Made by a program: the position numbers and the translations under genes
Shown here: piece by piece, positions 62,857 through 64,000 of the stretch
How positions within the stretch are numbered: position 1 is the stretch's first letter
Layout: each line of letters opens with the position of its first letter
The notes under the pieces: generated by a model
The model's database searches: none
Told to the model about the DNA's origin: nothing
What the model saw: only the letters and a program-made list of their open reading frames with translations
Assembly: GCA_963772335.1 (NCBI GenBank)
Contig: CAVYXF010000015.1
Span: 302,641 to 366,640, forward strand
Reading direction: 5' to 3'
Origin: CAVYXF01 sp963772335
Lineage (GTDB): Bacteria; Pseudomonadota; Alphaproteobacteria; Rhizobiales; Rhodomicrobiaceae
Length of the DNA: 64,000 nt

Positions 62857-63795
62857 TCAAGCGGGATTTTCGGCCCAATTGCGTCGCTGGCGCAGGAGTG
62901 CGTTTGCGAGGACGATGAGCTTTCGCATGATGGCGGTGAGGGCGATCTTGGTAGGCTTTCCGGCGGTGATGAGCTGATGGTATTTGGCCTTGAGCTGCGG
63001 GTTGAAGCGGGTAGCCACGAGTGCGGGCATGTAAAGCGCCCGGCGCAGGCTGGCCCGCCCGCCGCGAATGAAGGCGCGGCCGGTCCAGCGCCCGGACTGC
63101 CTGGTGATCGGAGCAAGCCCGGCCAGGCTTGCGGCCTGTTTGCCGTCGAGAGTGCCGAGCTCGGGCATCTCGATCAGCAGGGCGCAGGCCGTGATCTTGG
63201 CGATGCCGGGGATGCTCTCCAGGATGGCAAGGCGCTCGGCAAGTGCTGGATCGGTGGCGATGCGGGCCTCAATTTCGGCTTCGATCGCGGCGATCTGCGC
63301 CTCGATCTGCCTTTGCCGGTTCTGGTTCTGCCGCTTTAGAAGCGACAGGGTGAGAATTTTCTCGCGGTTCTTGGCTGCCGTGCGGTCCTTGATGAGGGCT
63401 TGGCGGGCGAGGTGCAATTCCTTCAGCTGGCTCAGCATGCGGCTGGTGGGCGGTCGCGATTGCGGGGCCAGCGCCATGCCCATCCGGGCCAGCATGGCGG
63501 CGTCGGCGCGATCGGTCTTCGCCAGCTTGCCGGCGGCTTCGGCGAAGCGCCGCGCCTGGCGTGGATTGACTTTGGCGAGTGGCAGTCCAGCCGCTGTCAG
63601 GGTTTGCTCCAGGGTGCGGTGATAGGCGCCGGTCGGCTCAAAGACGATCCGGGCGATCGGTGTTTGTGCAAGCCAGCGGATCAGCTGCTGATGGCCGCTG
63701 CCGTTATTATCGAAACGCGCGCTCTCGCCGCCTGGCAGGCGGCAAACCTCAAGACTGTCTTTTGAGATGTCGATGCCGATGGTAGAAAGGATCAT
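62857..63795 (-). mobile_element. IS110-family transposase
   Basis: This 312-residue DEDD transposase has the N-terminal catalytic domain (GIDISKDSLEV, VFEPTGAYHRTLE, KTDRADAAMLARMG), a long helical linker, and the C-terminal transposase-20 domain (LESIPGIAKITACALL, SLAGLAPITRQSGRWTGRAFIRGGRASLRRALYM). All key acidic residues and the C-terminal serine region appear intact. IS110 elements lack terminal inverted repeats, so I cannot set the ends; the non-coding flanks on both sides may belong to the element. The start at 63795 is preferred; an in-frame ATG at 63819 is also possible. Confidence 0.92.
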
Positions 63796-63819
63796 CTTTT
63801 CCGCGCCTTTGCTTGTCAT

Positions 63820-64000
63820 CCGGGCTTAGGCGGCCCCGGTATCCGTTCAGGCCTAAGGAAAAGACGGGGGCGATCCAACTCTAGCTCGGCCCGTCAAACG
63901 ACCAGCGTGATAGCGATCCATCCCCCGCCGCTGACGAGAGGGCGGCTACCCTCTCGCAGCGGTCCCTTGTCGACCTGTTCGCGGGAAAAGTCATAAGACT
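63820..64000. other. Region beyond the transposase
   Basis: No gene is visible. This stretch could be the non-coding end of the IS110 element, which in this family can encode a guide RNA, or plain chromosome. Confidence 0.3.

Noticed and set aside
62628..64000. Defined ends and target duplication of the IS110 element
   Set aside because: I found no inverted or direct repeats that would set the boundaries; this family usually lacks them.

Overview
The window is GC-rich bacterial DNA that reads as a chromosome segment of an alphaproteobacterium, most likely of the order Hyphomicrobiales (Rhizobiales). The evidence is the glgP-glgB-glgC-glgA-pgm gene order, an EcfG-type sigma factor with GGAAC-type promoter candidates, a DUF1127 protein, a single-domain response regulator, DUF4142 and SPW-repeat proteins, and tRNA-Asp(GTC) and tRNA-Val(TAC) genes. 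I cannot name the genus.

Layout. 0-4.4 kb: two adjacent membrane GGDEF-EAL (cyclic-di-GMP) proteins, the first cut by the window edge. 4.7-9 kb: two small secreted proteins, an ECF sigma/anti-sigma pair, and a convergent subtilisin-like protease. 9.6-13 kb: a TPR-type repeat protein, a CheY-like receiver and a GDP-L-fucose synthase. 13.2-18.2 kb: two tRNA genes flanking a YeeE/YedE sulfur-transport pair, a CHAD remnant, a 14-TM MFS exporter and a lytic transglycosylase. 18.3-20 kb: three tandem genes for secreted Asn/Gly-rich repeat proteins, two of them close duplicates. 20.5-22.8 kb: a four-carbon acid-sugar kinase and an AEC permease. 23.2-27.7 kb: glgX, malQ and a DUF1127 gene. 28.2-45 kb: a long co-directional array with a ROK regulator, sugar ABC transporter, PfkB kinase, pgi, glgP (frameshifted), glgB, glgC and a glgA-pgm in-frame fusion. 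45.6-58.1 kb: a polyol/acid-sugar catabolic region with intact genes (denD, cyclase, SDRs, SMP-30, isomerase, HisD-like dehydrogenase, IclR, iolG) interspersed with broken ones. 58.4-62.6 kb: small secreted proteins, an EcfG-like sigma factor, a Crp/Fnr regulator, a frameshifted SPW protein and DUF4142. 62.9-63.8 kb: an IS110-family transposase.

How the genes work together. The 28-45 kb array spells out a route from external sugar to glycogen: ABC import, PfkB phosphorylation, Pgi, Pgm, GlgC, GlgA and GlgB, with GlgP, GlgX and MalQ for mobilisation. The 45.6-58 kb region looks like a locus for erythronate/inositol-like substrates that has lost parts by deletion, stop codons and frameshifts. 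DenD there and the OtnK-type kinase at 20.5 kb could supply successive steps of D-erythronate breakdown. Five intergenic GGAAC-N17-xxTT sites upstream of small secreted or stress-type genes, with an EcfG-like sigma gene in the same window, suggest a local general-stress regulon.

The best candidates for something undescribed are the Asn/Gly-repeat secreted protein family with its conserved leader hairpin, the GlgA-Pgm fusion, and a 66-nt structured motif found twice (9219 and 11701). Functions are assigned from recognised family motifs, and no database search was possible.
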